The position numbers were made by a program, and so were the translations under genes. The notes under the pieces were generated by a model. The model searched no databases, had not been told where the DNA came from, and saw only the letters and a program-made list of their open reading frames with translations. From assembly GCA_002746415.1 (NCBI GenBank), contig NVXD01000001.1, forward strand, positions 309,275 to 373,274: a DNA stretch of 64,000 nucleotides, written 5' to 3'. How positions within the stretch are numbered: the first letter of the stretch is position 1; each line of letters begins with the position of its first letter. This document shows, one piece after another, positions 60,930-64,000 of this stretch. Origin of the DNA: Flavobacteriaceae bacterium (GTDB lineage Bacteria; Bacteroidota; Bacteroidia; Flavobacteriales; Flavobacteriaceae).

Positions 60930-62378
60930 ATGGGTTTAGACGAAATGTATGAAGACGAACTATTTCTACAGGCTAAGAATAGAAAATCTGCCGTAGCATT
61001 TATTAAAATAGTAAGTGAATTGTGGTATGACAAAGCTATTGAATTGGTCCTTTTTAGGAATAAATTGATAGATTGTAATGTTAGTGAAATACTATCGCTC
61101 CATGATTATGCCGGAAAATTTGTAGGAAAGCCTATTTCTATTTTTCAATCCATTAAAATTGCGCTTGCAATCCATGAATTAGACATTCCTCCAGCCAAAT
61201 TGGACATTGGAAAATTAACATATGAGTATGGGTTAGATTCAAACAAATCCAAAGATGCCAAACAGTTTATTTCCAATGTACTCAACAAATCCAATGGAAC
61301 AGACTCTATTAAACCTAGAGATGTGGTCCTATATGGTTTTGGAAGAATTGGGCGTTTAATTGCCAGAGAATTAATGTCGAACTTAGGAAAAGGAAGTCAA
61401 TTACGATTAAGAGCAATTGTTGTTCGAGGTAACATTGACGAAAAAATATTGTTGAAAAGAGCCTCTTTACTAAAGAACGATTCAGTACATGGGGTATTCC
61501 CAGGAACCATAGATGTAGATGTCCAGAATGAGGCACTTCATATAAATGGGACTACCATTAAAATAATTTCCGCCAATAAACCAGAAGATATAGACTTTAC
61601 AGCATATGGTATTTTCAATGCGCTAGTCATAGACAATACGGGCGCATTTAGAGACAAAGAGGCTTTGACTAGAATAAAAGAGTGCAACGGCGTTGATAAG
61701 GTATTGCTCACCGCTCCAGGGAAAGACGTTCCTAATATTGTATATGGCGTAAATCACCTTGAAAATAATCCAAATGATATAGATATATTTTCAGCGGCAT
61801 CCTGTACTACCAATGCAATTACCCCAGTGCTCAAAATTATTGATGATGCTTATGGCATAAAAAGTGGACATCTAGAAACTATACATGCCTATACCAACGA
61901 TCAAAATTTAGTGGACAATTTTCATAAAAAATACAGACGAGGGAGAGCCGCTGCTTTAAATATGATCATTACCGAAACTGGAGCCGGGAAAGCAGTAGCA
62001 AAAGCACTACCCAGTTTGGAGGGGAAACTTACTTCTAATGCAATACGAGTACCCATTCCAAGTGGTTCATTGGCTATTTTAAACCTAGAAATAGCTTCTA
62101 AAACAAGTTTGCAGGATGTAAATCTTGCCTTAAAAAAAAGTGCTTTGGAAGGTGATTTAGTAGAACAAATAAAATATGAATTCAGTGATGAATTGGTCTC
62201 CAGTGACATTGTTGGGTGTTCTGCCCCGGCCATATATGATAGTAAGGCAACAATTGTAAGAGAAGATGGCAAAAATATTGTGCTGTATATATGGTATGAT
62301 AATGAATATGGATACTGCCGGCAAGTTATAAGACTATCTAAATACATTGCTAAAGTGAGACGCTTCAGGTACTATTAA
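60930..62378 (+). CDS. gap: glyceraldehyde-3-phosphate dehydrogenase, long N-terminal form
   Basis: The product of 482 residues is a GAPDH with an N-terminal extension of about 130 residues, a form typical of some Bacteroidota. The NAD loop is YGFGRIGRLIAREL (about 134-147), the active site SAASCTTNAITPVLKII (Cys292), and the phosphate-binding area GHLETIHAYTND and RRGRAAALNMI. The C-terminal NEYGYCRQ is present. In the gluconeogenic direction it reduces 1,3-bisphosphoglycerate. It is the last gene of the pckA-fbp-gap unit, with 24 bases to fbp. The N-terminal extension has no recognised domain. Confidence 0.95.
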   Translation: MGLDEMYEDELFLQAKNRKSAVAFIKIVSELWYDKAIELVLFRNKLIDCNVSEILSLHDYAGKFVGKPISIFQSIKIALAIHELDIPPAKLDIGKLTYEYGLDSNKSKDAKQFISNVLNKSNGTDSIKPRDVVLYGFGRIGRLIARELMSNLGKGSQLRLRAIVVRGNIDEKILLKRASLLKNDSVHGVFPGTIDVDVQNEALHINGTTIKIISANKPEDIDFTAYGIFNALVIDNTGAFRDKEALTRIKECNGVDKVLLTAPGKDVPNIVYGVNHLENNPNDIDIFSAASCTTNAITPVLKIIDDAYGIKSGHLETIHAYTNDQNLVDNFHKKYRRGRAAALNMIITETGAGKAVAKALPSLEGKLTSNAIRVPIPSGSLAILNLEIASKTSLQDVNLALKKSALEGDLVEQIKYEFSDELVSSDIVGCSAPAIYDSKATIVREDGKNIVLYIWYDNEYGYCRQVIRLSKYIAKVRRFRYY

Positions 62379-62548
62379 TCAGTTTGTTCTTCAACTAGGT
62401 TTATATAAATTAATCAGAACTTCAATTCCTTGCAGATGGAAGTTAAAATTTTCATCTATTTGATTGAAGATGAATAGCTTACTCTCCCGATTTAAGGTAT
62501 TTCATTTTATATTATTGAATTATTTGTCTAAATTGGTGTGGACAGAAA

Positions 62549-62575
62549 AACCCCCGCTGATGTGTTGGGGTGTTA
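62549..62575 (+). other. weak hairpin in the gap after gap
   Basis: The 304-base gap (62379-62682) has little in it: one imperfect stem-like stretch (AACCCCC with TGGGGT) near 62549-62575, with a modest T-rich end. It may terminate the pckA-fbp-gap transcript. The rest of the gap has no recognisable gene or promoter. Confidence 0.3.
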
Positions 62576-62682
62576 ATTTATAATAGTATGATATAGGTTG
62601 GATATAGTTCCTTGACTATATTTCATTATTGTGCATTATTTTGAGTAACACCCTTCTTACTGAACTATTCAAATAATATGAA

Positions 62683-63120
62683 ATGAATAAAAAACAAAAT
62701 ATCAAAGAAACAATACCATTTCTTAAAATATCTGACATGGAAATATCTCTTGAGTTTTATATAAAAGGGCTAGGGTTCGAAATTCTTCATAGCTGGACAC
62801 CTGATGGAAAGATTCAATGGTGCCAACTGAAAAGAGGCGCAGGGTCTTTGATGCTTCAGAAAGGAAAAAATATGAAGCCTAATAAAGAAACCTCAAGTCG
62901 AAAAGAAAATTTGGGTATATCAATCTATTTTATTTGCCAAGATGCCCTGAAAATTTATGAAGAACTGGTAGAAAATGGAATAGATGCTACAGAACCCTTT
63001 GTTAGCAACAATATGTGGTTAACTATTATTAATGACCCTGATGGTTATGAAATTAATTTTGAAAGTGCCACCGATGTTTCGGAAGAAACCAGATTATCTG
63101 AATGGAAGGAAAAGAAGTAA
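62683..63120 (+). CDS. VOC family (bleomycin-resistance/dioxygenase-like) protein
   Basis: The 145-residue protein has one VOC domain: TIPFLKISDMEISLEFYIKG (about 10-29) and a final INDPDGYEINFES (about 119-131) with the metal Glu. The segment WTPDGKIQWCQLKRGAGSLM (about 38-57) is the usual second strand. Such proteins bind small molecules or catalyse dioxygenation; the substrate is not visible. It stands alone, with 304 bases upstream and 173 bases downstream free of recognisable features. Confidence 0.88.
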   Translation: MNKKQNIKETIPFLKISDMEISLEFYIKGLGFEILHSWTPDGKIQWCQLKRGAGSLMLQKGKNMKPNKETSSRKENLGISIYFICQDALKIYEELVENGIDATEPFVSNNMWLTIINDPDGYEINFESATDVSEETRLSEWKEKK

Positions 63121-63293
63121 ATAAAACGAATACACAACATGGCATATATTTAATTCGCTAAAAAGTGGTCCGCAAAAGTTTTGAACTTATTATTCAAGAA
63201 ATTGCAACCTGATAAAAAGAGCTTTGACAACGTCAACTAACCATATAACAGATTGGTTATAGCCAATAAACGAAGAAATAAAGCAATAAAATT

Positions 63294-63836
63294 ATGGACA
63301 AAGCACTTCAAACAATGATTGACAATATGCCTGAAAAAACAGGGAAGTCACTAGATGATTGGAAATTAATATTAAAAGAAAAGGCCTTTGAAAAACATTC
63401 TGAAGGCGTAACATGTTTAAAATCAGAACACAACGTCACCCACGGATTTGCAAATACAATAGTGACACTTTCCAAGGAAGAAAAAAATGACTCAGAAGAT
63501 CTTATTGCAAATCAATACAAGGGAAAAGAGAATTTGATTCCAATTTACAATGAACTCATCATCTCCATCAAAGCATTAGGTACAGACATAACAATCATAC
63601 CAAAAAAAGGAAGTGTAAACATCATTAGAAAAAGACAATTTGTTTTGATTAAACCTGCAACCAAAACAAGAATAGATTTAGGTTTTAAGTTGAAGGACAA
63701 ACCGGTAGATGTAAGGTTAGAAAACTCAGGACCATTTGGTGCCATGTGCACCCATAGAGTGCAAATAGCAGAGACCAAAGAAATTGACAATGAATTGAAG
63801 AGTTGGATAAAAGAAGCTTACGATAAATCAGTATAA
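63294..63836 (+). CDS. DUF4287/DUF5655 domain protein
   Basis: The 180-residue soluble protein has the DUF4287 module at the N-terminus (MIDNMPEKTGKSLDDWKLIL, residues 8-27; then the HGFANTIVTL segment) and a DUF5655-like part in the C-terminal half (IPIYNELIISIKALG, then FVLIKPATKTRIDLGFKLKD). Proteins of this two-domain type are cytoplasmic and of unknown function. A convergent ZIP transporter fragment follows after 35 bases. No signal peptide. Confidence 0.8.
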   Translation: MDKALQTMIDNMPEKTGKSLDDWKLILKEKAFEKHSEGVTCLKSEHNVTHGFANTIVTLSKEEKNDSEDLIANQYKGKENLIPIYNELIISIKALGTDITIIPKKGSVNIIRKRQFVLIKPATKTRIDLGFKLKDKPVDVRLENSGPFGAMCTHRVQIAETKEIDNELKSWIKEAYDKSV

Positions 63837-63871
63837 TTAACTATAACTGTCTTGACATGTAGGATTATCTA

Positions 63872-64000
63872 CTACCCCAATCCTACATCCAAAGTCATCA
63901 TAATAATGAAACCCAATATAAAGCCCATCACAGCAATATCAGTGTATTTGTCCTGTTGTGTTTCTGGAATTACTTCTTCTACCACTACAAAAATCATAGC
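63872..64000 (-). CDS. C-terminus of a ZIP family metal transporter (partial)
   Basis: The minus strand from the window's right edge to the stop at 63872-63874 gives 42 codons. It starts with AMIFVVVEEVIPETQ and ends with two hydrophobic segments (DIAVMGFILGFIIMMTLDVG, then LG). This matches the last two helices of ZIP (ZupT/GufA-like) transporters, where the H/E-containing VVEE-x-IPE motif is a metal site. ZIP proteins import Zn2+ or Fe2+. The gene's 5' end and full length lie outside the window. Confidence 0.85.
   Translation of the reverse strand, partial: AMIFVVVEEVIPETQQDKYTDIAVMGFILGFIIMMTLDVGLG

Noticed and set aside
1..64000. CRISPR array or Cas genes
   Set aside because: No regularly spaced repeats with unique spacers and no Cas-like proteins were seen; the only short repeats are intergenic palindromes and the triple TGGGGTACCT.

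Overview
The window looks like a chromosomal segment of a marine-type member of the Flavobacteriaceae (Bacteroidota). The signs are low GC, promoters with the Bacteroidota -7 element TAnnTTTG just before several genes, a type IX secretion C-terminal domain, the family-typical long GAPDH, short SSB and FeoB-associated Cys-rich peptide, and many DUF families common in this group (DUF4286, DUF4199, DUF6428, DUF4097, DUF1800, DUF1501). No plasmid, prophage or CRISPR signal is visible. The only mobile-element trace is a broken integrase beside tRNA-Asn.

Layout. 1-7.1 kb: housekeeping and small metabolic genes (DUF4286, rsmA, mgtE, cyclase, cupin, 2-hydroxyacid dehydrogenase), a membrane-anchored LuxR-type regulator, and a DUF4199/DUF1801/VOC group. 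7.1-9.6 kb: an arsenic-type cluster (arsR, DUF6428, membrane protein, GNAT, thioredoxin-type arsC) with an ArsR-like operator but no ArsB/Acr3 pump; three of its proteins end in Cys pairs. 9.6-18.7 kb: OlsF-like bifunctional acyltransferase, aspartate kinase, GNAT, TerB-like protein, class V aminotransferase, mfd. 18.7-24.6 kb: two palindromic repeats, then four exported proteins (beta-lactamase-like lipoprotein, CocE-type hydrolase, thioredoxin-like protein, unknown). 24.6-34.5 kb: ACT-like protein, YraN, a DUF1800/DUF1501 pair whose DUF1501 member has both a Tat-like start and a T9SS tail, metG, tex, ferritin and a Cys-rich micro-protein.

34.6-42.3 kb (minus strand): a five-gene, gapless operon of planctomycete-type proteins: cytochrome c/DUF1549/DUF1553 lipoprotein, Tat DUF1501, NHL beta-propeller, a secreted FN3/discoidin-like protein, and a membrane cytochrome carrying LRRs and a copy of that FN3/discoidin-like module. 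It is the strongest candidate in the window for an undescribed multi-protein system. 42.6-48.6 kb: ssb, integrase relic with a triple TGGGGTACCT repeat, tRNA-Asn with its own promoter, rseP, SCO, feoA-feoB-Cys-rich peptide.

48.8-64 kb: a CarboxypepD_reg-like exported protein; an ECF sigma/anti-sigma(HEAT)/DUF4097/DUF4097 unit; an SDR plus TetR pair with matching palindromic operators; DUF423, S9 peptidase; a gluconeogenic unit pckA-fbp-gap; VOC and DUF4287/DUF5655 proteins; and the C-terminus of a ZIP metal transporter running off the right edge.
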